Source of the DNA: Neospora caninum Liverpool
Taxonomy: Eukaryota > Apicomplexa > Conoidasida > Eucoccidiorida > Sarcocystidae
Assembly: GCF_000208865.1 (NCBI RefSeq)
Contig: NC_018395.1
Coordinates: forward strand, 3,630,606 to 3,694,605
Direction: 5' to 3'
DNA: 64,000 nt
The position numbers were made by a program, and so were the translations under genes. Numbering within the stretch: position 1 is the first letter of the stretch; every line of letters starts with the position of its first letter. This document shows, one piece after another, positions 1 to 11,982 of this stretch. The notes below the pieces were generated by a model that saw nothing but the letters and a program-made list of their open reading frames with translations, was not told the origin of the DNA and did not search any database.

Positions 1-2463
1 ATGCACAGGAACTGCGCACCCAGCAAGGTCGCGTGAGAAGAGGGGACAAAGATGGGGAACTCCGCTGCGTCAGCGTCGGAGACGGAGAAACCCCGACGGC
101 AATTGAAGAGGAACGATAGCCGACGAGGGAGCAAAAGAGCCCGCTTTTTCGCGGGGCTCTCCGGCCGATAAGGCCACTTTTTGACGCATGCATCGTGTCG
201 TATTAGAGGTCAGGACCACCCCACCGTTCCTGTACGGCAAGACGAGGTAACGGGCGCAAGGAGGAGGGGTGCTGCGTGCCAGCAGAAACCAACAGAAGAG
301 GCATGCGAAAAACACGTGAACTTACAGCGTTTTCGGAGCAATCGGGGCGCAAGGCGAGGAGCCTTCTGAACAGAATCGTGAGCAGCGGAAGAGGCGCCAG
401 ACCTTGAGGCCGGGCGCCTTGCCGAGTGAAAGAGAGGCGCGACGAGGCAGTCCCAGGACGACTTTTCGGAGGCGAATTCGCGAGGGTTTGCCACTGCAAG
501 GCGCTTCCATTGTTTGGTGTTCCGAACCGTGCGCAGACTCACGTTGGCTTCGCTGAAGCCAGCGGGTTTGCCGCACCCGGGGCCTACGCCCAGACACACG
601 CGACGGGCGGGGAACTTGAGACAGCAGCCTGAGATCGGGGAGAAGGTTTGAACAGTTCTCGAATTACCAGCGTGGCCACGTCACACGCGAGAAGACACAA
701 ATAGAACGCGGAGAATACCGCGGCAAAAGTGCCGTTCGAAAAGGAAAAAAGCAACCGAGACACAGCCGTGGGAGTACAGCCAGCGCGCCCCACCGGAAAA
801 CTCGAGTGTATATACACCTGGGGGGTCCAGGTCAAGGACAACTCCTGGAGGGAACAAAGGCGGAAATCTTTTCGCTTTTCCGAGGGCGATTGCTCGCTTC
901 AGCTCCTCTGCACAGCTTGCTTCTGCCGGCATGCTTAGATGCGCGGAAGATGTCGAGACTGACGCTCGCCCCTCCTGTGCGCCGTGCTCACATGTGTGTG
1001 TGTGTTCGGCGCACGCCTGCGATTTTGCTCACAGCCCTCTTTTGAGTCGGCATCGAGCTACAGCGAGGCAGAGAAGCGCTTTGAGCGTTTGACCGAGACC
1101 GCCTTGCGGAGTGTGTGTTTTGGCTGAGCGCGTGGTGCTGGGCTTTCGAATATCGAAACATCTCAAAGCTTGCTGTCTGTTTCGTATCTCGTCGCTTTTA
1201 CGCTCTGCCGCCCCTGCGTATATTCCCTTCTCCATGACAACCGCCGTCGCCCGGATCTTCTCGTCCCCGAGTCGGTGCGTATGGCCTTTTTCCACTGGCG
1301 GTCCTGAGAATTAAGAAGAAACCGGTCCGCACTCCTGGGGAATCTCTTCCTAGTCCGCCTAGTTTGGGGTTTGGATAAGAAACGCTCCTTGAGGAACGCC
1401 TTCTGTCGGACGCTCTCGACCGCTGTAACTGAATAACGGTGCCTGTACAGCCTCTTGTTGCGGGCCTCTCCGCAGCATCTCTTCCCGATTGCGAAGAGCT
1501 CTCAACGAAAAATGTGTAATTCTCCTATAAAGATACCACCCCTGTGTGCAAAACGCTGTGTCTGAAGTTGAGTTTCGCCGGTGAGTGACACGGTGGCAAC
1601 GGCCTTTGACGCATCGTCTCGGCATGCAACGCTTCTTCCCTGAAACCCTTTTGGGCGGTTGGAATCGAATCGTCTCGCGAGGCTAATCCTGCGAAACGCA
1701 CCCGCATTTTCTTAGATTGCTCGGTGTTTTTTCCACGCAAACTCTCTGTTATTGAGGCGTTTCCCCCCAGATGAGACAGGACAAATCCCTCAAAAGTGCA
1801 GCTAACCGCTGGAAGGTCTCCGAGTTTCCGCCAGAGGCGTGCCCCAGTGGGCCGGCGTCTCTCTCGATTCTTTTCTTCCGTGTCATGTCAAAAGTGTAGA
1901 TCGCATGATATCCGGAACTTGTCACTTTGTATCGAACTCGCCTTCGGTTTCTGATCGCTTCTCTTTCCACGCCGTGCGGTGTCCCCTGGCCCTCGTGCCG
2001 CGCTCTCTATCGCGTTTCCCCGTCGCGTTTTTCTGACAAGCGCTCACTTAGCCGCATCCTTTGTGAGACTCCCTCGTGCCCCGACTCAGACCCATCTGTA
2101 ACCTTTTGCCCGTTTTATTTCCGCGTTCCTCGTTCCTTTCTCCTGGCACTTCTCCGCCGCTAGTGCCTCGCTAGCCCTCCGCGCGTCCACCCCGGAGAGC
2201 GACGGCCGCGTTCACGTCGGCGCCTCTTCTTTCGCCGAGCGTCTCACGAATCTCTCTTTTGACCCCAGTCAACAGGAGGGACAAAGTAGAACGGAAAATA
2301 GCAAGGAGCACTCTTTTCTTCTCGTTCGGATCCTCTGTCGAAAGCCCCCGGCATCTCGTGCATACAGTAGAAAACCAGGCCGTTCTGATTTGCGGAGAAA
2401 AGCCACAGCCGGACACTGTCGTTCGCGGCGCGTGTTCCGTCAGTATCAGGTGAAGAGCGCAAA
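1..2463. other. Intergenic / 5' flank of the first gene
   Basis: No coding region is supported here. The first kilobase is GC-rich and has several short overlapping frames on both strands, none with a conserved motif or a chain of splice sites. From about 1740 the + strand becomes pyrimidine-rich, as in the leaders of the other genes in the window, so the promoter and 5' UTR of the gene starting at 2464 probably lie here. A perfect 12-bp palindrome with arms GTGTA/TACAC sits at 806-817. The left edge could hold the end of a gene lying outside the window, but nothing in the sequence shows it. Confidence 0.5.
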
Positions 2464-2738
2464 ATGGATTTCCGGCGAAAGCTCCCGATACCCACAAAGA
2501 TGTCAGTCGCCATGGCGCCGCGGTTTCTTGGCGCGAAGACGCACCTGGCTGTCCTGCTGACTGTTTTTCTCTTCTGCATGGTAAGCTACGAATCACAGAG
2601 ACAGCGCCAGAGGTGCGAGCGCGAACTGTCGCATGCATCCTTATCAGCAACCTAGGATCGACCGTTGTTTACCGCACACGTGCAACTGAAACGAGGAATG
2701 TAACTCGATCCGCAACTACGCGTTCTCACAGGTCACGC

Positions 2739-2772
<34 letters not shown>

Positions 2773-4786
2773 ACATCGCATTTTCACGCGTATATACGTG
2801 CATGCAGTGAATAACCTTCTGAACCTCCGCAAACTCACTCTTTTTGTGCGTCGTATTTCCCCTAGTACCAGAGTTGGTTTCTTTGCCGGAATGCCTCTCG
2901 CGCGGAAATCGTGCGTCGTTGCGCGGCTCCCAGTCGCTCTCCCGCGACCTCGCTGTCTCCAGAGCCTGTTTCTCACCGTCTCTTTGCTCACGGCACCTTC
3001 CGGTGTGTATGTACACCGCAGACTGTGGCGAGCTGCAAAGAGGGCACTTCGCAGCGCGCGGTGCCTCCTGCGGACGTGCCGACCTGCACAGAGGCGTCTG
3101 TGATCAGTTTTTTTCCTCCCCGTGGCGACGAGAGCAGAGCAACTTCCAAGGAAGGCGACGCTTCGAAAGAAGACGAGTCCACGAAGAAAGCCCGGCCTGT
3201 TAAAGTTCACTTCGCCTACGGCCGAGGACGCACGGCGCAGAAGAAGCCGATGAAAGTGCAAATCCCCGCGACTTTGGGAACGGGGTACACTCTCGTTGTG
3301 TTGGACGTCTATCGAGGGCTCGACCTACCCGTGGACTTCCGCGAGGAAATTCGGAAGAAACTCGGAGGCAAGAAGGACTCAGGCGCCCCAGCAGCTTCCT
3401 CACAGAAAGCTGAAAAGACTGCTGGAAAGACAGCAGAAACGACTGCGGAGAAGGCACGTGAAAAGACAGCAGAAACGACTGCGGAGAAGGCAAGTGAAAA
3501 GACAGCTGAAAAGACTGCGGAGAAGGCAAGTGAAAAGACAGCAGAAAAGACTGCGGAGAAGGCAGATGAAAAGGGAACCACCGCGACAGACGATGAGGAT
3601 CTCGAGGACGTTCTGTTCATGAAAGTCTTTGCAGAATCGACACGGAAGAACGGCCTCACCATCTCTCCCCCCGAGAAAACAATGCGTAAGGAAACGACCC
3701 TTTTGGGTCTATCGAGTCTTCTTTCTGCATGCCCGGCAGTCGGTGCTGATTCTTTGATTCCGCTCTCGACGCTTCCTCGCGTGGTGTGTCTGTTGGTGTC
3801 GACATGTCCTTTCGCCTCTTTCGGCCTCTTCGTGCATCTCACGCTTGGGAGGCTTGTGGCGAAGGAGCGAGCACGACACAGGCCGCTATGAAGAGAGGCC
3901 AACGTCTGTCCGCCCGAGGCCCGCACAGCAGCGTTTGGTCTTTCTTCTGTATTTTTTGATCTCCCTCTCGTTCTTCCTTGATCTCCCTCTCGTCGTTCCT
4001 TGGTCTCCCTCTCGCTATTCCTTGATCTCCCTCTCGTCACTCCTTGATCTCCCTCTCGTCATTCCTTGATCTCCCTCTCGCCATTCCTTGATCTCCCTAT
4101 CGTCACTCCTTGATCTCCCTCTCGTCACTCCTTGATCTCCCTCTCGTCATTCCTTGATCTCCCTCTCGCCATTCCTTCATCTCCCTATCGTCACTCCTTG
4201 ATATCCCTCTCGTCACTTCTTTATCTCGCTCTCGTTCTTCCTTGATCTCCCTATCGTCATTCCGTGATCTCCCTCTCGTCATTCCTTGATCTCCCTATCG
4301 TCACTCCTTGATATCCCTCTCGTCACTTCTTTATCTCGCTCTCGTCACTTCTTTATCTCGCTCTCGTCACTTCTTTATCTCGCTCTCGTCACTCCTTGAT
4401 CTCCCTATCGTCATTCCGTGATCTGCCTCTCGCCATTCCTTGATCTCCCTCTCGTCACTCCTTGATCTGCCTCTCGCCATTCCTTGATCTCCCTCTCGTC
4501 ACTCCTTGATCTCCCTCTCGTCATTCCTTGATCTCCCTATCGTCATTCCCTGATCTCTCGTTCTTTCTCTGGTTTTCCTGCTGTGTCGTGTTGTCTCTGT
4601 TTCCTGTCAGGTTCCCTTCCTTCGACTGTCGAGGGCGAGAAGGGAAGGCTGAGTCGGCAGGCTCTGTACGAGAGCGAAATCGTCCCCGGCGAGGCAGGCG
4701 ATTTTTCAGTTGCCTTCGCCTACGTGAGGCCGTGGAAGCTGAGCGACGCGCCGGAGGTGTTCGTAGCCCTCGCCCACTTCGACTAG
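2464..4786 (+). CDS. Signal-anchored protein with 12-residue repeat, function unknown (370 aa, 3 exons)
   Basis: I do not recognise the family. Exons are 2464-2580, 2866-3685 and 4611-4786. The first intron is phase 0 and the second phase 1, both GT-AG, and the three exons give one 370-codon frame. The start at 2464 has a good coccidian context (CAAAATGG). Residues about 25-45 form a hydrophobic segment without an obvious cleavage site, so a signal anchor or signal peptide is likely. Two conserved-looking beta-rich blocks follow, at about residues 148-205 (with LGTGYTLVVLDVYRG) and 276-370 (ending AFAYVRPWKLSDAPEVF...). They are separated by a charged Lys/Glu/Ala/Thr stretch of four 12-residue repeats. 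This suggests two halves of one lumenal or extracellular domain joined by a flexible linker. Intron 1 holds a (TA)n tract and intron 2 a large minisatellite. Secretory targeting is inferred and function is unknown. Confidence 0.8.
2740..2770. repeat. (TA)n microsatellite in intron 1
   Basis: About 15 uninterrupted TA units, lying inside the first intron of the gene at 2464-4786 between the donor at 2581 and the acceptor at 2865. Confidence 0.95.
3421..3564 (+). repeat. Coding tandem repeat, 4 x 36 bp (12 residues)
   Basis: Four in-frame 36-bp units encode variants of SEKTAEKTAEKA. The first two units have AETT where the last two have AEKT. A partial fifth unit (DEK) follows. The repeat lies in exon 2 of the 370-aa gene and would form a highly charged, probably helical or extended linker. 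In-frame units mean length changes would not break the protein. Confidence 0.9.
3955..4560 (+). repeat. Intronic minisatellite, 22-bp unit, about 27 copies
   Basis: The array is built from a 22-bp unit of the form TTGATCTCCCTCTCGTCACTCC with variants (CATTCC, TATCG, TTCTTTATCTCG). It fills most of the 925-bp second intron of the gene at 2464-4786. Variants are interspersed and some blocks of several units recur, which suggests larger duplications. The + strand is nearly free of A, so the transcript would carry a long C/U-rich tract just before the 3' splice site at 4610. Confidence 0.95.
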
Positions 4787-5775
4787 AAAACTTGCGGGGC
4801 AAGAACCGGCGCCTTTGAGAGGCGAGCCAGAAGAGCATGTGGAGGGAGAAAAGAGCAGGGAAGACTAAGGACAGCGATATCGGGTGAAGGTATCGGGTCG
4901 GGATCAGGGAAGATTAACATATGTCTGTGCAGCACTGTCTCGATTCATGTCTTGGTCAGTGGGCCTTTTCCTTTTTATGGCTGTTTCATGTTTACGGCCT
5001 TGGCTTCATCTCCCGAATATCAGGCCGGCGCTAGGTGAACCTTTCCCGTCCGTGTCTGTGTTTCGGCAAAAACGTTTTTGCGAAAGCTCACCGAGATCTG
5101 CGCCTTTCCTTTCTCACAGTATATTATCTTGCGTTCCAGACATGTACAGCCGCTCGAAAGGCTTCAGACAGTGGCCCCGATTGGCGCTTTCCTGGTGCGT
5201 TTGCAGCTCTGTTCTTCTCTCGCGCCTCGGGCACCTCCCTCTCGCTGAGGCGGCGCACGCCTGCGCCCGAAACCTCTTTTTTCCGAGACGAAAAATGCCC
5301 GAGTCAGGAACGAGACAAAATCGATTTTTTCGCACAGTTGCCGCCTTCTTTCTTCCGCCTCGCGTTCGCTCTCGTCGCAAGCAAACGAATCCACGGAGTA
5401 GTGACCAAAAAAATTAAAAACAAACCTGAGATTAATGTAGGAACACGTGGACACGTACCTCAAGAGAAACCTACTTCAATTGGCGCTTGGAGACCGAGGA
5501 GAACGACAGGCCGGATACATTTTTGAACACCTGCCTGACGCGCCACTTCGAGATGTGCAGCGGAAAGCAAAGCGAGCAAGAGAAAAGAGCAGTGTGGACC
5601 CGAACAAAAAAAAATGTTCCCGGTTCCTTTCAGATGCTGACTCACATCCGGTTTCTTCAGAACACACCACCAGCAGGAAAACAGCCTGGTTTGCACACTT
5701 CACACTCACATACACTCTTCTGTACGGATGATTATACAAATGTATATATTTGCATAAGCATAACCTTCTCTGAAG

Positions 5776-5807
<32 letters not shown>

Positions 5808-6994
5808 AACACACACGCTCCCCTATACGGATATTTATATATATATATATATACCTGAAGCTCGGCACACCTGCAGTTGAAATTGCGTGCGTTTGTTGTG
5901 TTTCCTTATAAAAAACTGTTAGAGGCATATTTGTTTCAATGGAACGCCGCTCCTCACCGATGGCGCATGTCCGCATGAGCCTCTTGATCAATGCACTTCC
6001 TGACGCTGACATCGGCGCGCAGCATATCTGTCTCTCTTATCACGGCGTCTAACGGCTACAGGATCACTCGCAGAAGTCTACCCTGCAAGTTTCTATCTCC
6101 CCCCAGTGCAGCAGTTTTGTGCGTGTGTGAAGCTCAGGCAGCTAGGTCAGAAAAATTTCGTCCTCTCGCTGACCCGTTGCATTGGGGATCGCATGTCTCT
6201 TAAAACGCGAGTTTTCTGAGGGAAACGATTTCGCGCGGCCTGTGTCGCCTGTGCTATACTCTCCAGCTTTCTGTCATGTGAACGCTGTATCACCAAAAAC
6301 GATGGGTAAACTCGCTTTCTGCTTCGATACCGACTGCCTTTGTCTCCGTCGCGTGCCGGTTTCTCCTGGAAATGTGTCCCCCCACCCGTCGCGTCGGCGC
6401 CTGCGGCATCTGGCACTGAAAACCCGGATTTTAGTTAAACTCGACGCAAAAAACAGAGCCATTTCGCACTGTCTCGCTCCTGTTCGGTTACTTTGTTGCT
6501 CATCGAGTGTGTGTCGGAAAGAGTCTAAGAGAGCCACGAAGGCCCCAGCGCTTTTTCCGTTTCCACGGAAGGTGGCCTGTCTCCGCCGGCTACGATTCCT
6601 GCGAGAATCGGCTGCGTATGGCAACTATCGGCGTGTCGCAGCTCTTGAGGCTCCACGCCTCGTCCGGTTTTTCACTTTTCCGAGTTCTTTTCGCCCTTCC
6701 ACCTGGTGTTCTATATGCCGGTCCCGCCCCAACAGAAGAGCCGCACGCCGTCCCGGTCTGTGCTTCTCGTTCACGGCATCACCCCACAGCCGGGTTGGAT
6801 TTCTGGTTTACATCTGGAATGTGCGAAGGGCGAAGGCGACACTGTTAGCCCCCGTTCTGCACGTGCTGTCTCTACGGTTTCTGTCCCTGTCTTCAAACTC
6901 GTCCACTGCGTCGCCTCATCTCCTTCCTCCCCCTCTTCTGATTCCCGTTCTTCCGGTGCCTGTGCGTCGCGTTCGTTTCTTCCTTTGAGCATTT
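4787..6994. other. Convergent intergenic region (3' UTRs)
   Basis: This lies between the stop of the + gene (4784-4786) and the stop of the - strand phosphodiesterase (6995-6997), so it should hold two 3' UTRs facing each other. Open frames at 4884-5417 (+) and 6182-6988 (+) have no domain, no plausible start context and no splice-linked partner. Two (TA)n tracts lie at 5776-5808 and 5836-5853. Confidence 0.6.
5776..5853. repeat. Two (TA)n microsatellites
   Basis: TA tracts at 5776-5808 and 5836-5853, separated by a short AC-rich spacer, in the convergent intergenic region. Confidence 0.9.
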
Positions 6995-9900
6995 CTACTC
7001 TTCGTTGTTTGCGTCGATGTCGGCTTGTCTGCTTTCCCAGAAGAAGATGTTTTGTCGGGCGCGCGCGATGGCAGTTCTCTCGAATCGGTCGTCGGGGGCG
7101 ATGGCGGCGACGTGCTGGGCGAGCGGCAGGAAGAGGAACTCGATGAAGTTCGCTTGACTTCGCGGCAGCTGGCCTTGTTGCGACCGGTCGCAGAGCGGAG
7201 ACACCGGGAGGCCGAGCCTCTGTTCCTCGTCGCCCTGGGCGAAGAACTCCTCCTTCAGCCTCGCCGACCAGGCGGCGTGTGCCTCCCAGTCGACGGCGCA
7301 GTGACCCAAGTCCGCCACTTTGATCGCCAGCGAGAGGACGAGGGCGCGGTCTTCTTCTCGCTCGCGGAAGTTGAAGTCTGGGTTTTCGCGCCGTGCAGCG
7401 ATTCGAGTGGCGAATTCAAAGTGGTGACTCATGTCTGTCGAGAGAATCAGCTCAATCACCTTCTTCCGGATGTCCCGATACTGCGTCACCGTCTTCCCCC
7501 GGAAGATGTTGCAGGTGCGGTGAGACAGCGTGTAGAAGGTCAGACACGCGTGGTAATTCTCGAGGATCGAACGATCGTTGTACACCACAGACAGCGTCGA
7601 GGAGGACTGAATGAGGAACGCGTTGCTCCGGCCAGGATGCCCCACGTCGTGGCCGAGCGCCGCAACGATCAAGGCCAGCTGGTGTGCAAAGAGCTGCGAG
7701 CCCTCGCTCGGAGACGCCCCGAGGGTCGGATGAAACAAATCCAACAGGTAACAGACAGACAGCGCCATGTGCGCGACCGCTGCCGCATGAATCTGGTTGT
7801 GGTACGGCGTGCCGTTGTACAGACACTGCAGCGAGTAGAGAAACTCGAGGACGACTCCCCGCGAACAGGACAAGAATCCCGCAGCCAACAGAGGATCCAG
7901 GAGGTGATACCCGACGTGAAGCAGCGCCTGAAAAGGGAAAGAGAAGATATACACAAATCAGCCCGAGTATGAGTCAAAACGCGAGGGAGACGCGCCCAGC
8001 CTTTCCCGAATGGGATGAGCTATCAAACCGCCCGTTTGTCTGTCGCGTCTTGAAAGTGCGTTAAGCTTGGTGATTTTCGCGCCTTTCGCGCTAGCTCTGC
8101 TCGACTGAGATTGGAACGGCCGGGGGAGCCCACGCCGAGAGAAGGGAGAGCTGTCTCCGCTTCAGGCTGGAGTGGTCGGATCTCTGACGACGGGCGGAAA
8201 GACCGCTCTTTCTGGCCTCGCGGTGCCTGTCGCGCTTACGTTTCCGTTGCATTCCCGGTCGATTTTGAAGATGTCGAGCGGCCAAAAACTTCCCACGTGG
8301 GAAAGCAACTCGTGCTCGACGAGAGGCGGAACCTGCACAGGCTTCGCCTTCTCCTTCTCGCCTGTCTCCTTGTCCTTCGCCGCTGAAGATCCGACACAGG
8401 CCTCGCAGGAGGCGCGCCGCCCTGGCACTCTCCCAGCAGCTGCCATCTCGCCGAGAAGCGCCATTTTGCGGCTGTGTAAAGGCGAGACCGACTGGGCGGC
8501 TGCGTTGCGCGGCGGCGATCCAATCACCAGACAGGTTCCCGAGTGAAACCTGAAAAGAGCCCCAGACACGCCGGGCCGAGAAAACAGGCTTTTCAAGACC
8601 TCCCAGGCGAGACTCTCTCTGAGATGAAAAAGGTTCAAGACGCGCCACGATCGGCTCCACTCCTGCTTCCAGTGATCCAAGGACGGGAATGAAAATCCAC
8701 TTGTGTACATGCACACACATAGATACAGATGTGCATGGGTGCATTTTTATACCCCGATCTGTAGGCAGGCAAGTCAAGACTCACTCTCCACAGGCATCTC
8801 TACGCACGCACATCAAAAAAACGGGAGTCCGCAAAACCAAATGCATCTACACAGGGGCATACAGCAGGATGCATCCATACAACATTTACAGACGCATGAA
8901 AAGGTAACTTGGCATGTCGGCATATAACGCCGGGCGGTTGAGGATGCCGCTCTTCCTTTACCTCGGAGACAGGCTGTCGCCCAGGAGGATTTGGGTGTTT
9001 CTGAAGGCCTCGTCCTCAGAGGAGTCTTGCGCCGCAAGATGCAGCACGTCGCGAACGTCGGTGGGGAGGAAATCCACGTTGACAGCGTAGAAGTTTTCGG
9101 AGCTCGTGGCGATGCCGAGACACTGGAGACGCAGGGTGTCCAGCTGGCATACCACGTCCTGGAAACGAAAAGTTCCCGACAAAAGAGAAACGAGAAAGTG
9201 ATTCTGAGGTGAACGGACAGTGCGTACCCATTCGACAGCGACACACAGAGGATAGCTCTCGTTCTCTGGCTCCCTTTTTCTCTCTCTGAGTCTCCCCACC
9301 TCTGTTCCTCTTCCTCTTTTTCTTTTTCTGTGCGTCCGCTTCTCTGCTGCTCTTTTTCTCCCTTTGCCATTCCCACTTTTGTATTTTACGTGTTCACAGT
9401 TTGACAGGACGCGGCATGCGGGTTTGCGCCTTTTGCGCAGTGTTTGAGATCCGCTGCACGTCTCGTTTCGATCCGACTCTCTGTGGCCGCGCCTCTTCAT
9501 TAACTCGCGAGTCTGTGTTTCTCAGGTTCGGCGCTCTCTGTTCCTCTCCTCCGGTTTTTTCTTTCCGTCTTCGCCTGCGGTTCCCTCGTTTCTCCATTCT
9601 CTTCGCGGTCCCAGTTGCTTTTCTGTGTTTGAAGTCGTCGTTTCCCTCCCGCCGTCGTGCGCGTTTCCCGCGTTTTGTTCCCGTTCCGATGTGTACCGAG
9701 GCATCAGGCGCGAGGTTCTGCAGTTGCCGCAGGCAGGCGTCCATCTGTTTGAGCGTGTGGATGAGGCCCAAGACGGCGACTTTTCCCTGGTTCTTGTCGG
9801 TTTGAGCGCGTTCCTGGAGCTCGGCGACGCGCGCCTTGGCCTGCTGGCAGTGGAGGAACGTTCTTCGTCGTTCCGTCTCGAGGGCGAGGGCGGCGAGGAG

Positions 9901-11982
9901 CAAGCTCGAGAGGACGAAGCAGCCGATCACGAACTGGCCCCAGAGCGAGGCGACGAGGTAGGCAGGGAGCGGGAGGGCGACGGTGTAGGTGACCGCCAGC
10001 GCCAAGAGCAGAGACACCGCACAGAGATGCAGCCACTGCGACGTCTTCAAGCGAACGCAAAAGACAAAGTCCAACACGATCAGGAAGAAGACTTGCATGA
10101 TGAGGAGCTCAGGCGTAAGCCCCGAGTCGACGCGCGTGCACCCGCCGGCTTCCTGCGTCGCGTCCGAGAGGAAGGAATCGGGACAGGCCGAGGTCCGAAG
10201 CGCCTGGAAGCACTCGGCGCAGGCGAGCGCGGTGAAGTGAACTGCTGTCACCCAGCAGAGAACCTTCTCGATGCGCCGAACGAAGGCGGCGAAGATGGCA
10301 AAGCAGGCGAAAACGAAGACAGAGCCGAGCGAGAGGATCCAAAACACGAGACTGAGGACGACGGCTGTGTAGTCAGAGTCCCGCACCGGGTACACCCCTC
10401 GCTCAGACGCAGCGGCGTCGAGGGCCGAGCCTCCAGGAGGACGAGACGAAAAGAAGACAAAAATGCGTCGCTCGGCAGACGGAGTGTGGTGGAGCTCCTC
10501 AAAACCGTGCAGGACAAACGGTAGGGTGTAGAGGAAGGAGATGACGAGGACCGCGACGGCGACGGGGATCGACCGGTAGCGGGAGAACCGCAGGACGCCC
10601 TCCACGTAGAGAGTCTCGTCTTCGTCGTCGAAGGTTTGTGCGGGGGCGAGTGGCGAGCGTCGAAGAAGTTGCCCAAGTCGAAAAAAGCAGCCCCTGCCCT
10701 GGACGCGACACGACCCCGAAGCCGCGCTTCGGCGCCCGGAATCGCTCCGCCGCTCGTCGCCTCTGTCCCAGCGGCGAGGCGAGGCCCAGAACGCGTGCTC
10801 GGCGTCGGAAGTCCCCCGTTCTCTCTCTCCCGTCGCGCTCGCCTTTCCCTCCGGCCTCCCTCGGCGCTTCGACCGGTCGCTGTCGCTGGTAGGCGCGTCA
10901 GACGGGCGGCGCCACGAACTTTCAGCGGGGAGGCGGCATTCGCGGCTCGACGAGCTCAGCGAGTGGGAGGGCGGCGGCAACAGCCACATCTGCCTGTGGC
11001 CCAGACTCGAGTCTGTGCGCCCCGAGTTCGCGTCGTCGTCGCTTCCCGGCCTGGAGTGTTGCGGTGTACGTACACTCCCGCCGGACGGCACCGGCGAGAA
11101 GGACGACCATCCACTCGTTGCGTTCGTCGAGCACACCTCGACTGTCTTGGGACTGGTGTTGGAGCTCTCTCGAACCGACGACGTGGAACGCATCGTGCCG
11201 AAGGGCGGGTGACTGAAGAGCGAAGACGCGTCCGAGAACGGCGAACAGATCCCCGTGGGCGGCACCGACGAGAAAGGCGCGGCGAAAAGCCGCCGCCGAC
11301 AATCCGCGCCTTCGTGCGGAATTTCGGCTGGGCACTGCGGCGCAGACGCCCCGGGTTGCGCCGGAAAGGCAGGTGAGGGAGAAGGCAAGAACGGAGGAGA
11401 CGCGAGGCGGAGACCAGAAGGCCCAGGCGGGACGGAGCTTTCGAGCCGCGCATCGCGCCCGGAGCGCTCCACACAAATCGAAACGTCCGTGCGCGGCTCT
11501 TCGTCTACAGGAGCCCTCGCCGGCCAGTTTCCGCGCGCTCCCTCTCTCTGCAAAATCCAACACCAGCTCGCGGGCGACGGCGCGCTGAAACCGAGTAGCG
11601 AAGCCTTCGGAGTCGCTGGAGGACTCCCCGGGTGTACAGACACCTTCCCGTGCCTCTCCGGCGACGCACGCAGGCCGTCCGACCCGGAGCGAGAAACTCG
11701 GAGGTTTCTCTCGCAAAAACGGGGGTTGTGCGAATCCGCTGCGGCATCGAGCTCCGGATCGTCTTTGCGTCCGAGCTCCTCTTGACGAGAACTCGGTTTG
11801 CGGCCTCGCAGGACGGGATCTTCAGTGAGACTGCGGGGCTCGGATTCGCTGCGCTCCGTTCCCGGTTCGCCCCGATTCTGCCGGGGTTGAAAAGGCTGGC
11901 GAGCCGGAGACCGGCCGCTAGCGTCTCCCTCCTGTGTCTCGTCTTGACAGTCGATTTCAACCGACTTCAACGCGGCCCTCAT
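6995..11982 (-). CDS. Multi-pass membrane 3',5'-cyclic nucleotide phosphodiesterase (PDEase I family, 1291 aa, 4 exons)
   Basis: It should hydrolyse cAMP and/or cGMP to 5'-nucleotides at a membrane; substrate choice cannot be read here. Exons on the minus strand are 11982-9697, 9158-8962, 8699-8240 and 7927-6995, with matching phases 0, 2 and 0. Residues 1-about 455 are disordered (Ser/Pro/Arg-rich). About six membrane segments lie at 470-700, followed by a short coiled coil to about 760. The catalytic domain lies mainly in the last exon. It has HNQIHA at about 1024, the metal-binding HDVGHPGRSN signature at about 1077, a metal-ligand Asp in KVADLGH, EEFFAQGD, LGLPVSPLCDR and the purine-contacting Gln in SQANFIEF. 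All key residues appear intact. A short insertion rich in Lys/Glu interrupts the domain in exon 3. Apicomplexans have several membrane PDEs with this layout, and which paralogue this is cannot be told. Confidence 0.92.

Noticed and set aside
3955..4560. Regular repeat array considered as CRISPR-like
   Set aside because: The units are directly adjacent with no unique spacers, and the genome is eukaryotic. It is an intronic minisatellite.
7025..7972. + strand frame of 315 codons
   Set aside because: It is the antisense of the phosphodiesterase catalytic exon, which has intact family motifs on the other strand.
9625..10524. + strand frame of 299 codons
   Set aside because: It is antisense to the membrane segments of the phosphodiesterase and is a composition effect only.
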